The notes beneath the pieces were generated by a model. The model did not search any database, had not been told where the DNA came from, and worked only from the letters and a program-made list of their open reading frames with translations. Made by a program: the position numbers and the translations under genes. A stretch of 13,193 bases of DNA from Bacillota bacterium (GTDB lineage: Bacteria; Bacillota; Proteinivoracia; UBA4975): the NCBI GenBank assembly GCA_012727415.1, contig JAAYHI010000187.1, positions 1-13,193 of the forward strand, written 5' to 3'. Positions 6,704 to 13,193 of this stretch are shown piece after piece (the first letter of the stretch is position 1; each line of letters begins with the position of its first letter).

Positions 6704-7678
6704 ATGCCCTTTACTATTGTTCGCAATGACATCACCAGGATGCAGGTTGATGCCATAGTCAATGCCGCCAATACATCTCTGCGGATGGGCGGTGGGGTAT
6801 GCGGCGCCATATTTAAAGCCGCCGGCCCCGAAAAACTGCAGGCAGCCTGCTCTGCCCTCGGGGGCTGTGAAACAGGACAGGCTGTAATTACTCCGGGTTT
6901 TAACCTGCCTGCTCAATATGTCATTCATACCCCCGGCCCTGTATGGAAAGGCGGCCAGCAGGGGGAGGAAGCTTTGTTGCGGCAATGCTATATCAATTCT
7001 CTGCTCCTGGCCGAGAAGCACGGCCTGGAATCCATTGCCTTTCCTCTTATTTCTGCGGGTATTTACGGTTACCCCAGGAAAGAAGCCCTGCAGATAGCCG
7101 TTGCCGCCATTAAGGACTTTCTTGAGGACAGGGACATGGAGGTCTACCTGGTGGTCTTCGACAAAGCTGCAGTAGAACTCAGCGAAGAACTGCTGGGGGC
7201 CGTTCAGGCCTACATTGATGAGCACTATGTTGATGAGTATTCGGTCTTGGCCAGGGAATCCCTGCAGAGGAATAACATAGCGGAAGCCAGTGTTCCCTCT
7301 TGCTTGCCCCAGGGCCTTGCCCCCTTGATAGGCAACCTGGATGAGCCCTTCTCCCGGACCCTGCTGCGGCTCATCGATGCCAAGGGCAAGACCGATGTGG
7401 AGGTCTACAAAGGGGCCAATATCGACAGGAAGCTCTTCTCAAAAATTCGCAGCAACATGCACTACATGCCCAGCAAAAAGACTGCAGTTGCCCTGGCCAT
7501 TGCCCTGGAGCTCAACCTGGAGGAGACAGAAGACTTGCTGGCCCGGGCAGGCTATGCCCTCTCTTCCAGCCAGAAATTCGACGTCATCATTTCCTGCTTT
7601 ATTTCCCGCGGCATATACGATATCTTTGCAATCAATCAGGCCCTCTTTTATTACGACCAGCCCCTGCTGGGCTCTTAG
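6704..7678 (+). CDS. Macro-domain protein with C-terminal HTH-like domain
   Basis: A 324-residue soluble protein. Residues 1-170 form a macro domain of the ADP-ribose-binding / O-acetyl-ADP-ribose deacetylase type: NAAN at 20-23, GGGVCGAIFKAAG at 29-41, and the phosphate-binding loop SAGIYGYP at 117-124. In MacroD-type hydrolases the loop usually reads GGGVDGAIH; here Asp is Cys (C33) and His is Phe (F37), so catalysis may be altered or lost while binding is kept. Residues about 214-324 form a second domain (VYKGANIDRKLFSKIRS, PSKKTAVALAIALELN, TEDLLARAGYAL). Its helices resemble an XRE-like helix-turn-helix and recur, as I recall, in many clostridial proteins. ATG 6704 has GAGGTGA 4-5 nt upstream. 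A vWA gene follows after 80 nt. The protein could be an ADP-ribose-responsive regulator or an eraser of ADP-ribosylation. Confidence 0.88.
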   Translation: MPFTIVRNDITRMQVDAIVNAANTSLRMGGGVCGAIFKAAGPEKLQAACSALGGCETGQAVITPGFNLPAQYVIHTPGPVWKGGQQGEEALLRQCYINSLLLAEKHGLESIAFPLISAGIYGYPRKEALQIAVAAIKDFLEDRDMEVYLVVFDKAAVELSEELLGAVQAYIDEHYVDEYSVLARESLQRNNIAEASVPSCLPQGLAPLIGNLDEPFSRTLLRLIDAKGKTDVEVYKGANIDRKLFSKIRSNMHYMPSKKTAVALAIALELNLEETEDLLARAGYALSSSQKFDVIISCFISRGIYDIFAINQALFYYDQPLLGS

Positions 7679-7681
7679 TTT

Positions 7682-7698
7682 GTCGCCTGGCAAGCGAC
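7682..7698 (+). other. Small hairpin after the macro gene
   Basis: GTCGC (7682-7686) pairs with GCGAC (7694-7698) around a 7-nt loop, just after the macro stop codon, and no T-tract follows. It may attenuate read-through or protect mRNA between the macro and vWA genes. It is too weak to call a terminator. Confidence 0.25.
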
Positions 7699-7758
7699 CT
7701 CCCCGCCCTAATGCCATGTTATCCTCTATTCATTAAGATATGAATGGGGGATTTTTAT

Positions 7759-8409
7759 ATGAAGAACCGGACGGAACTGGTGTTTATCCTGGACAAGAGC
7801 GGGTCGATGAGCGGACTGGAACAGGATACTATCGGCGGATACAATTCCATGCTGGAAAAGCAAAAGGCCCTGGAGGGGCAAGTCCTTGTGACGACGGTGC
7901 TGTTCAACCACGGCTATCAGCTTCTTCAGGATCGCGTCGACCTGAGAGGGGTATCGCCAATTACTGAACAGGACTACATGGTGGGAGGCTCAACGGCGCT
8001 GCTGGATGCAATCGGCATCACCATCAATAAAATTGCCAATGCCCACAAAGGCACCTCCAGCGAGTACCGGCCCGACAAAGTGCTCTTTGTCATCACCACC
8101 GACGGCATAGAGAACTCCAGCCGGGAGTATAGCTGTGCCAAAATCAAGAAGATGGTTGAAGAACACAAGAGCAAGGGCTGGGAGTTTATTTTCCTGGGCG
8201 CCAATATCGATGCCATTGATGTGGCGGAGCGCTTTGGCATTGATGCCGACCGGGCCCAAAACTACCATGCCGACAGCCAAGGAACGCGGTTGAACTTTGA
8301 GGTGGCCGCCAGGACCATTGCCTCATACCATGAAACCGGCGTTCTCCATGACAACTGGAGCGCTGAAATTGAGGAGGATTACCGCCGCCGCCTGCAAAAG
8401 GACGAATAA
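7759..8409 (+). CDS. vWA domain protein with complete MIDAS
   Basis: A 216-residue cytosolic protein that is almost entirely one von Willebrand factor A domain. The metal-ion-dependent adhesion site is complete: DKSGS (D12, S14, S16), T79 in GGSTALLD, and D115 in TTDG. There is no signal peptide or membrane segment, so it is an intracellular vWA of the stand-alone bacterial type, expected to bind Mg2+ and a partner protein. ATG 7759 is chosen because GGGGGA (7746-7751) lies 7 nt upstream; ATG 7744 would add five residues and overlap that site. The preceding gene, 80 nt upstream, is the macro-HTH protein. From memory, the two families are often neighbours in Clostridia. A scaffold role in a macro-linked complex is inferred, and no partner is proven. 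A strong terminator follows. Confidence 0.88.
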   Translation: MKNRTELVFILDKSGSMSGLEQDTIGGYNSMLEKQKALEGQVLVTTVLFNHGYQLLQDRVDLRGVSPITEQDYMVGGSTALLDAIGITINKIANAHKGTSSEYRPDKVLFVITTDGIENSSREYSCAKIKKMVEEHKSKGWEFIFLGANIDAIDVAERFGIDADRAQNYHADSQGTRLNFEVAARTIASYHETGVLHDNWSAEIEEDYRRRLQKDE

Positions 8410-8420
8410 GCTATCGGCGA

Positions 8421-8446
8421 AAGCACTCACTGAGAGTGCTTTTTTT
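8421..8446 (+). terminator. Rho-independent terminator after the vWA gene
   Basis: The stem AAGCACTC (8421-8428) pairs with GAGTGCTT (8434-8441) around a 5-nt loop and is followed by a run of Ts up to 8446. It lies 12 nt after the vWA stop codon and separates the macro/vWA unit from the RluA operon. Confidence 0.85.
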
Positions 8447-8454
8447 GCCGGCAG

Positions 8455-8484
8455 TTGCTGTCAACAGGAATACTGATTTATAAT
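8455..8484 (+). promoter_or_regulatory. Candidate sigma-A promoter for the RluA operon
   Basis: A perfect -10 TATAAT (8479-8484) lies 18 nt after a partial -35 TTGCTG (8455-8460), between the vWA terminator and the ATG at 8526. The leader would be about 35 nt. Confidence 0.5.
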
Positions 8485-8525
8485 GAAGCGGGGACAGCTG
8501 GCCTGCCTTTATAAGGAGCGATATA

Positions 8526-9218
8526 ATGAAGATACCTGTTATCTACGAAGATAACCACCTTCTGGTGGTAAACAAGCCTCCCAATATTTTGTCCCAGGCA
8601 GATAAGACCGGGGATGAAGACATGCTGACCTTGCTGAAGCGGGATCTTAAGCAAAGATATAACAAGCCCGGCAATGTATATTTGGGGTTAGTCCACCGCT
8701 TAGACAGGCCTGTAGGCGGTGTAATGGTGTTTGCCAAGACCTCCAAGGCCGCCTCCAGGTTGTCCAATCAGGTAAGGCTGCGGGAATTCAGCAAGATATA
8801 TCTGGCCGTTGTCCACGGCAGGCCGCAAGATGCAGCCCGCTTGCAGCATTACCTTATCAAGGACCGTGGCAGCAACAAGGTTTCTATTGCCGGCAAGGGA
8901 ACTGCAGGCGCAAAGGAGGCAGTCCTGGAGTACCAGCTGTTAGCCCATAAGGAAGACTACAGCCTCCTCCGCATTAACCTGTTCACCGGACGCTCCCATC
9001 AAATCCGGGTCCAGCTGGCTGCCAGCGGCCACCCCATCTTCGGAGACTTAAGATACGGGGCCAGGGTCAACAGGCCTGGCCAGCAAATTGCCCTGTTCTG
9101 CCACGAACTATCCTTCCTGCATCCCACCCGGAAGGAGCCAATGACCTTCACCCAGGTCCCTGGGGAAGCTCACCCCTGGAACTTGTTTGCGCCATATCTA
9201 TACGAAGGAGGAATATGA
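8526..9218 (+). CDS. RluA-family RNA pseudouridine synthase
   Basis: A 230-residue cytosolic enzyme that would convert uridine to pseudouridine in rRNA or tRNA. The catalytic motif HRLDRPVGG is at 57-65, with D60 the nucleophilic aspartate. Other family marks are the N-terminal VIYEDNHLLVVNKPPN (5-20), YLAVVHG (92-98), and LFTGRSHQIRVQLA (152-165) near the C-terminus. No S4 RNA-binding domain is present at the N-terminus, so it is one of the short RluA-type enzymes; its exact target cannot be told. ATG 8526 follows AAGGAG (8513-8518) by 7 nt. It is first in a plus-strand unit with the GNAT gene (overlapping start/stop), the alpha/beta hydrolase and the S41 gene. Confidence 0.93.
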   Translation: MKIPVIYEDNHLLVVNKPPNILSQADKTGDEDMLTLLKRDLKQRYNKPGNVYLGLVHRLDRPVGGVMVFAKTSKAASRLSNQVRLREFSKIYLAVVHGRPQDAARLQHYLIKDRGSNKVSIAGKGTAGAKEAVLEYQLLAHKEDYSLLRINLFTGRSHQIRVQLAASGHPIFGDLRYGARVNRPGQQIALFCHELSFLHPTRKEPMTFTQVPGEAHPWNLFAPYLYEGGI

Positions 9219-9793
9219 TGCACTACCGCAACGCCAAGCTTGAGGACATACCGCTGGTGGCCGCATTGCAGGAAAAGTACCATGTCTCAACTATCAGCGA
9301 TGAGGACAGGCCCGATGGCTTTGTCACCACCTTATTCACCGATGAGCAGTTTGCCCGCCTCATTGAAGAGGAAGACGGCCTGGCCATTGCCGCCGATGGC
9401 GAGAGAATAGTGGCTTATGCCATGGCGGCTTCCTGGCAGTATTGGTCGCAGTGGCCCCTCTTTCAATACATGATTGCTGATCTCCCCAACACAGTATACC
9501 TGGGACAAAGGCTTTCCACCGAGAACTCCTATCAATATGGTCCTATCTGCATTCACAGGGATTACCGAGGGACAAAAGTGCTGCCAAACCTCTTCGAGTT
9601 CTCCCTGCGGCAAATGGCACCCCGCTATCCGATACTCATCACTTTTATTAACCGGATTAACACCCGCTCATATAAAGCCCACAAAAAGCTCGGTCTGGAG
9701 GTAATCAAGACCTTCGAGTTTAACAACAATCAGTACTATGAACTGGGTTGCGACACTTCCAGAATTACTCCGGGGCAGACATTAACCAGGTAA
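9218..9793 (+). CDS. GNAT-family N-acetyltransferase
   Basis: A 191-residue cytosolic protein, probably using acetyl-CoA to acetylate an amine. The acetyl-CoA region is seen at 107-131 (YGPICIHRDYRGTKVLPNLFEFSL), where RGTKV takes the place of the usual Q/RxxGxG/A loop. The C-terminal motif INRINTRSYKAHKKLGLEVI (145-164) is typical of GNAT enzymes. ATG 9218 is 6 nt after AGGAGG (9206-9211) and overlaps the RluA TGA by one base; ATG 9215 (ATGA overlap) is 3 nt from the site and also possible. The pyrophosphate-binding loop is degenerate, so cofactor use is likely but not certain. The substrate is unknown. The coupling to RluA suggests co-translation, not a shared pathway. Confidence 0.85.
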   Translation: MHYRNAKLEDIPLVAALQEKYHVSTISDEDRPDGFVTTLFTDEQFARLIEEEDGLAIAADGERIVAYAMAASWQYWSQWPLFQYMIADLPNTVYLGQRLSTENSYQYGPICIHRDYRGTKVLPNLFEFSLRQMAPRYPILITFINRINTRSYKAHKKLGLEVIKTFEFNNNQYYELGCDTSRITPGQTLTR

Positions 9794-9806
9794 AGGGGGG
9801 AGGACG

Positions 9807-10568
9807 ATGCAAAGCCCGTACGTCAATGTTGAGCGACTGGATGTGGGCGGCATACCAACCCTGAAGTTTTCGCCGAAAGGCATAGACAACCCGCCCACAG
9901 CAATCTACTACCATGGCTGGAATTCCAATAAGGATTACCAGCGCTTTCGGCTGTCAGTTTTCGCTGCCTGGGGCATTCAGGTCTTTGCCCCCGATGCCAT
10001 CCACCATGGGGAGAGGGAAGCCAAGGACTTATCTTCCGACCACCTGGAGAAATATTTCTGGGGGACGGTTATCCAAAATGTCCGGGAGGCGCCGGCAATG
10101 ATCGAAACAATTATTTCTCAGCACCAGGTGGATCCTGGCCGCTTAGGGGTAATGGGCCATTCCATGGGCGGATTTACTGCTGCCGGTGTCTTCGCTGCCA
10201 ACCCCCAATTAAAGGCTATGGTATCCTTCAACGGATCCTGTGCCTGGCTGAAGATGGAGGAGCAATTTCGCAGCAACCTTAACCTCGAACCCATGCCCGA
10301 GGCCCATCGCAACTACCTGGCCCGTTATGACTTGCTGAGCAATAAAGAAACCCTGAACCAGAGGCCTGTGCTTATGCTCAATGGCGCTAAAGATATGATT
10401 GTCCCCGTCGACAGTCAGCGCTGGTTTTACCAGGAGGTGGCTCCCCTGTACCGGGATTGCCCCCAGCGCCTTCAGCTTCACGAAATCCCAGGCGTCGGCC
10501 ACTGCATCGCCGCTGGAATGCTGGAGAGGGCAATAGCCTGGTTTCATGAATACCTGGTGGCGGATTAA
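9807..10568 (+). CDS. Alpha/beta hydrolase, YitV-like esterase
   Basis: A 253-residue cytosolic alpha/beta-fold hydrolase with an intact triad: nucleophile S119 in GHSMGG (117-122), acid D196 in NGAKDMIVP, and H232 in GVGHCI. The HGW at 36-38 gives the oxyanion-hole region. The stretch APDAIHHGER (61-70) and overall length match the YitV/YjfP-like esterases, which cleave short-chain esters in vitro; the natural substrate is not known. ATG 9807 has GGGGGGAGG just upstream (9795-9803), and the gap from the GNAT stop is 13 nt. There is no signal peptide. It belongs to the same unit as RluA, GNAT and the S41 protein. Serine hydrolase activity is well supported; esterase versus peptidase is open. 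Confidence 0.9.
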   Translation: MQSPYVNVERLDVGGIPTLKFSPKGIDNPPTAIYYHGWNSNKDYQRFRLSVFAAWGIQVFAPDAIHHGEREAKDLSSDHLEKYFWGTVIQNVREAPAMIETIISQHQVDPGRLGVMGHSMGGFTAAGVFAANPQLKAMVSFNGSCAWLKMEEQFRSNLNLEPMPEAHRNYLARYDLLSNKETLNQRPVLMLNGAKDMIVPVDSQRWFYQEVAPLYRDCPQRLQLHEIPGVGHCIAAGMLERAIAWFHEYLVAD

Positions 10569-10589
10569 ACCATCAGCATTGGAGTGATG

Positions 10590-12008
10590 ATGTTGAGGAA
10601 GATAAAGAAACTGCTTCTCGGAATAACAATGGTCTTGGCAGTGCTAAGTTTTGTCTTTGCTTTCTTTTATACCGCATTGCGCTACACCCCGATACTGGGC
10701 ACAAAGCCTCCTGAATTCTATAGTTATCCTGATTACACTCAGATTCTTACTCCCCAGGAAATGAAAGAAGACTTAAGGCAGTTAAAGGCTGATTTAGAAC
10801 AGGTGCATCCTGCAACCATCTACGGCCTGCCCGCGGATATGGAGGCAGCTTTTGCGGAAGCTGAAAACAAGGCAAACCAGGAAATGACTGTAGGGGAATT
10901 TGCCTTTCTTGTGGCTGAGCTTACTTGCATGTTGGGAGATGCCCATACAGGAGTGATGCTGGGGTTTGGCGAGAGGCTTCTTCCCATGGAAATTAAGATA
11001 TTAGACGGTAAGATCTTCGTCCTTGGCGGCAGGAATTTATATCCTGGTGATCAATTGCTGTCTCTGGGCGGGGTCACTGCCGATGAGATTCTGGCCCAGG
11101 CAGAAAGGGTGCTGCCTGCCGAAAATCCCTATTGGCTGAAGGACTACATCCGAAACATGCTCACCGAATCGGTCCTCACCCAGATGGGGGCGGAGATTGA
11201 CTATATGCGGGGGCTTGATGCCGAAGTGCTGCGCAATGGGGAAACCCAAGTCATTCGCTTGGAATTTGGCTTTACTTATGAAAAAGCGGATCCATATCCC
11301 GAAAGGCAGTTCTACCCCAGCAATGACTCATACCAGGGATATTACCTTGACCAGGAAAACAGCCTCTGCCATTTTCGCCTGCAAAGCTGCATCTATGATG
11401 AGGAGTATGTAGATTTCGTCAGGACAATGTTTCAGGATATAAAGAACCAGGGTATTGAAAACATCATCGTTGACCTCAGGGGCAACTACGGAGGCAACAC
11501 CTATGTTGCCCAGGAGTTCCTTAAATACATAGATATTGATGAGTACAAGTATTTTGGCTCCGTCAGAAGAATGTCCCGGGCAGCTTCAGAACAAAGGGGA
11601 TACCTGGCCCGGAAGGGAACTGTGACTTGGGAGCCGGAAACAGTCACAAACCAAAAGGCAGAGGAGCTTCTCTTTGCCGGAAATATCTACACCCTTATTG
11701 ACAACGGCACTTTCTCGGCGGCCAAAGATTTTGCCGTGATTCTGGCAGATAACGGCATTGGCACAATCATTGGCGAACCCTCCGGCAACGCTCCCAACAG
11801 CTACGGGGACATCCTGTCCTTTCAGTTGCAGCACTCGAAATTGTTCTACAACATTTCTTATACCCAGTGGATGCGGCCCGATGAGGGGCTGGCTGATGCC
11901 GACGCCCTCTATCCCCACTATCAGGTGACTTATACCATTGATGACTACATTAACAATAGGGATTTGGCAATGGAAGAGGCACTGAAGCTTATCCAGGGGG
12001 ACAAGTAG
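10590..12008 (+). CDS. Membrane-anchored S41/tricorn-like peptidase-family protein
   Basis: A 472-residue protein with a positively charged start, one membrane segment (about 8-29) and a large domain expected outside the cell. Residues about 55-125 form an N-terminal helical part ending in GDAHTG (117-122). The S41 core follows: FRLQS (262-266), VDLRGNYGG (294-302), NGTFSAAKDFA (372-382, probable nucleophile S376) and IIGEPSG (393-399). The Ser-Lys proteases of this family carry a catalytic Lys after the GE motif (as in GKG). None is present in the matching stretch here, so a tricorn-like Ser/His/Glu arrangement (H120, S376, E395) is more likely. No PDZ domain is evident. ATG 10590 is chosen because GGAG (10581-10584) lies 5 nt upstream; GTG 10584 overlaps that site. 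It is last in the RluA unit and ends at a strong terminator. The target protein is unknown. Confidence 0.85.
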   Translation: MLRKIKKLLLGITMVLAVLSFVFAFFYTALRYTPILGTKPPEFYSYPDYTQILTPQEMKEDLRQLKADLEQVHPATIYGLPADMEAAFAEAENKANQEMTVGEFAFLVAELTCMLGDAHTGVMLGFGERLLPMEIKILDGKIFVLGGRNLYPGDQLLSLGGVTADEILAQAERVLPAENPYWLKDYIRNMLTESVLTQMGAEIDYMRGLDAEVLRNGETQVIRLEFGFTYEKADPYPERQFYPSNDSYQGYYLDQENSLCHFRLQSCIYDEEYVDFVRTMFQDIKNQGIENIIVDLRGNYGGNTYVAQEFLKYIDIDEYKYFGSVRRMSRAASEQRGYLARKGTVTWEPETVTNQKAEELLFAGNIYTLIDNGTFSAAKDFAVILADNGIGTIIGEPSGNAPNSYGDILSFQLQHSKLFYNISYTQWMRPDEGLADADALYPHYQVTYTIDDYINNRDLAMEEALKLIQGDK

Positions 12009-12019
12009 TCAAAGAAATA

Positions 12020-12044
12020 CCGGCAGGACACTGCGTCCTGCCGG
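12020..12044. terminator. Bidirectional terminator between S41 and Ntn hydrolase genes
   Basis: A perfect 10-bp stem (12020-12029 with 12035-12044) has a 5-nt loop. It is followed by TTATTGTTTA on the plus strand and by TATTTCTTTGA on the minus strand. It lies in the 43-nt gap between two convergent genes, so it probably serves both. Confidence 0.8.
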
Positions 12045-12051
12045 TTATTGT

Positions 12052-13125
12052 TTACATCCGCTTCCATATCTGCAGCTTCAGTTTCCATATTAAATTGGGA
12101 CCAAAGATGATGAGGATTACCGTCATTACTGCTGCTGCCCCGGCAGCTATGGCTAATTTCCAGTACAGCTCAGGCCGTTTAGTTTTGGCAACAGCTGCCA
12201 TCAGATCCGCATCGGTAATCCCCCCACTGGGGATGGTGAGTTTAATGTCTTTGTCAAAGCCCCGCCAGGTCTCGACGGTCTTGTCACTAATGGAGATTCT
12301 CCATATATGCTTAAAGTCATTGTTGAGGGCCAAGTAAACGTTGTTCTTCAGGGGGTCACAGACCAGGGAACAGCGTGTGAAACTCTGGGTGGTCTGCTTT
12401 AATGCCCTGAAGGCATGGTCAATGTCAAAGCTGTCCAGGTTTTGTTCAATGTATTCGTAAGCCGTGATATAACGTTCTGCTCCCGTGCCGGACACTTGGT
12501 TATAGGGCCCATCTTTGAAGGCAGAGTTGGGGAAATTTGTCATGACGATAAAGTCTCCTGCGATAGGCACAATTTCATTTCCTTCGTCCACGAGTTCAAA
12601 TATCGCGGCATTGCCCTGGGGGTCAGCAACTAAGATATGGCATCCGTGGGGCGTTGTCTGGACAAATTTCTTCTCCTGGTACTGGGCTATGATTGCTGGA
12701 ACGCCGATGTCATAGCCCTGGGCCTGAAGGACAATCTGAGTTTGCATCGCTTCATGTATTATCTGACTGATATAGTACTCACCTACATCAAGCTCCCTAT
12801 AATCAGACTTGCCCTCAGGGGCAGGGCGCTGTTCCTGATTAGAGTAAAAAATGCCATTGCACATTACAGTTGAAACTGAGTCAGACCCTTCGTAGTCAAA
12901 TAACAGGCTGAAGCTTTCAAAGTTGCCAGATATGCTTTTATGCGTTACTATAAACTTCATTTCTGTGGGCAGGTACCAATCAAAATTCATTCCGTATACT
13001 GGCTCCTGGCCGTAAACGGCAAAACTGGTGCATGCCATGGCTGGGGAGCTGCTGAGTATCAACAGGCATGCTAATGAGAACAAGACCAATCCAACCTTGA
13101 CGCCCAATCTCCAGGCAAAATTCAT
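12052..13125 (-). CDS. Secreted, C-terminally anchored linear amide C-N hydrolase (choloylglycine hydrolase type)
   Basis: A 357-residue Ntn hydrolase with a signal peptide (1-31) ending in PAMA before C32. Cleavage by signal peptidase would expose Cys32 as the N-terminal nucleophile (CTSFAVYG), so secretion itself would mature the enzyme. Family marks: GMNFDW (45-50, with D49), MTNFP (195-199) and TRCSLVCD (250-257), matching the Asp, Asn and Arg positions of choloylglycine hydrolases. The usual Arg of GRNLD is Met here (M46). A membrane segment at about 325-343 and a basic tail would tether it outside the membrane. The reaction is cleavage of linear amides (bile-salt, penicillin V or acyl-homoserine-lactone type); the substrate is unknown. 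ATG 13125 is chosen because GAGGAGGTGA (13140-13131) lies 5 nt upstream; GTG 13134 sits inside that site. Confidence 0.88.
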   Translation of the reverse strand: MNFAWRLGVKVGLVLFSLACLLILSSSPAMACTSFAVYGQEPVYGMNFDWYLPTEMKFIVTHKSISGNFESFSLLFDYEGSDSVSTVMCNGIFYSNQEQRPAPEGKSDYRELDVGEYYISQIIHEAMQTQIVLQAQGYDIGVPAIIAQYQEKKFVQTTPHGCHILVADPQGNAAIFELVDEGNEIVPIAGDFIVMTNFPNSAFKDGPYNQVSGTGAERYITAYEYIEQNLDSFDIDHAFRALKQTTQSFTRCSLVCDPLKNNVYLALNNDFKHIWRISISDKTVETWRGFDKDIKLTIPSGGITDADLMAAVAKTKRPELYWKLAIAAGAAAVMTVILIIFGPNLIWKLKLQIWKRM

Positions 13126-13130
13126 AAACT

Positions 13131-13140
13131 TCACCTCCTC
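13131..13140 (-). promoter_or_regulatory. Strong ribosome binding site setting the Ntn hydrolase start
   Basis: On the minus strand GAGGAGGTGA is followed by AGTTT and ATG (13125-13123). The in-frame GTG at 13134-13132 is part of the site itself, so the shorter reading is preferred. Confidence 0.8.
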
Positions 13141-13164
13141 AATGAAATTATTGCCAGCCTATCC

Positions 13165-13189
13165 ATTATGTAATATACGCAATTATGTA
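13165..13189 (-). repeat. Direct repeat upstream of the Ntn hydrolase gene
   Basis: Read on the minus strand, TACATAAT occurs twice (13189-13182 and 13172-13165), 17 bp start to start, in an AT-rich stretch 40-65 nt before the ATG. This is where a promoter or operator would be expected. No clear -35/-10 pair could be fixed. Confidence 0.35.
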
Positions 13190-13193
13190 GAAA

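Noticed and set aside
6581..7225. A 214-codon minus-strand open frame opposite the macro gene
   Set aside because: The plus-strand frame has clear macro motifs and a ribosome binding site; the reverse frame has no recognisable motif and runs into the intergenic region.
7740..7967. ATG 7740 frame just before the vWA gene
   Set aside because: It is out of frame with the vWA domain and overlaps it throughout, with no motif of its own.
13021..13125. Lipoprotein signal for the Ntn hydrolase
   Set aside because: PAMA-C lacks the Leu at -3 of a lipobox (Ala is there), and modification of the Cys would block the nucleophile; standard signal peptidase cleavage is preferred.
1..13193. CRISPR arrays, tRNA/rRNA genes, insertion sequences, phage genes
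   Set aside because: No regular spaced repeats, no recognisable tRNA or rRNA sequence, and no transposase, integrase or phage structural motif was seen on either strand.

Overview
The window looks like chromosomal DNA from a Gram-positive anaerobe of the Clostridia (Bacillota), probably a Peptococcaceae- or Dethiobacter-like lineage. The reasons are strong GGAGG-type ribosome binding sites, frequent GTG/TTG starts, tight ATGA overlaps, the gene families present, and a balanced base composition judged by eye. The genus cannot be fixed from the sequence alone. No rRNA, tRNA, CRISPR array, insertion sequence or phage gene is visible.

Layout. (1) 1-790: the end of a plus-strand operon, with a DUF2703 protein cut by the window edge and a cysteine-rich small thioredoxin-like protein, closed by a GC-rich hairpin. 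Such pairs often sit in arsenic/metal or thiol-redox clusters, but the rest of the operon is outside the window. (2) 790-3913: an ABC-2 type exporter, with a two-half fused permease whose 5' end appears frame-disrupted and deleted, followed by its ATPase. A 28-bp hairpin repeat occurs in direct orientation on both sides of this locus. (3) 3921-6469, minus strand: a two-gene operon encoding a tandem-PII-like protein and a membrane protein with two DUF1538 domains and a C-terminal PII-like domain. This is probably a cation/proton antiporter under PII-type control, and the operon holds exactly three PII-like domains. (4) 6704-8409, plus strand: a macro-domain protein with a C-terminal HTH-like domain, then a compact vWA protein with a complete MIDAS, closed by a good intrinsic terminator. 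(5) 8526-12008, plus strand: a tight four-gene unit of RluA-type pseudouridine synthase, GNAT acetyltransferase, YitV-like alpha/beta hydrolase and membrane-anchored S41/tricorn-like protein. (6) 12052-13125, minus strand: a secreted, C-terminally anchored Ntn hydrolase of the choloylglycine hydrolase / linear amide C-N hydrolase type, convergent with the S41 gene across a bidirectional terminator.

The most system-like parts are the PII/DUF1538 operon (three PII-like domains that could form one hetero-assembled PII trimer on the transporter) and the macro-HTH/vWA pair (a possible ADP-ribose-linked sensor or regulator). The permease defect and the flanking hairpin repeats suggest that the ABC locus is a decaying or mobile cassette.
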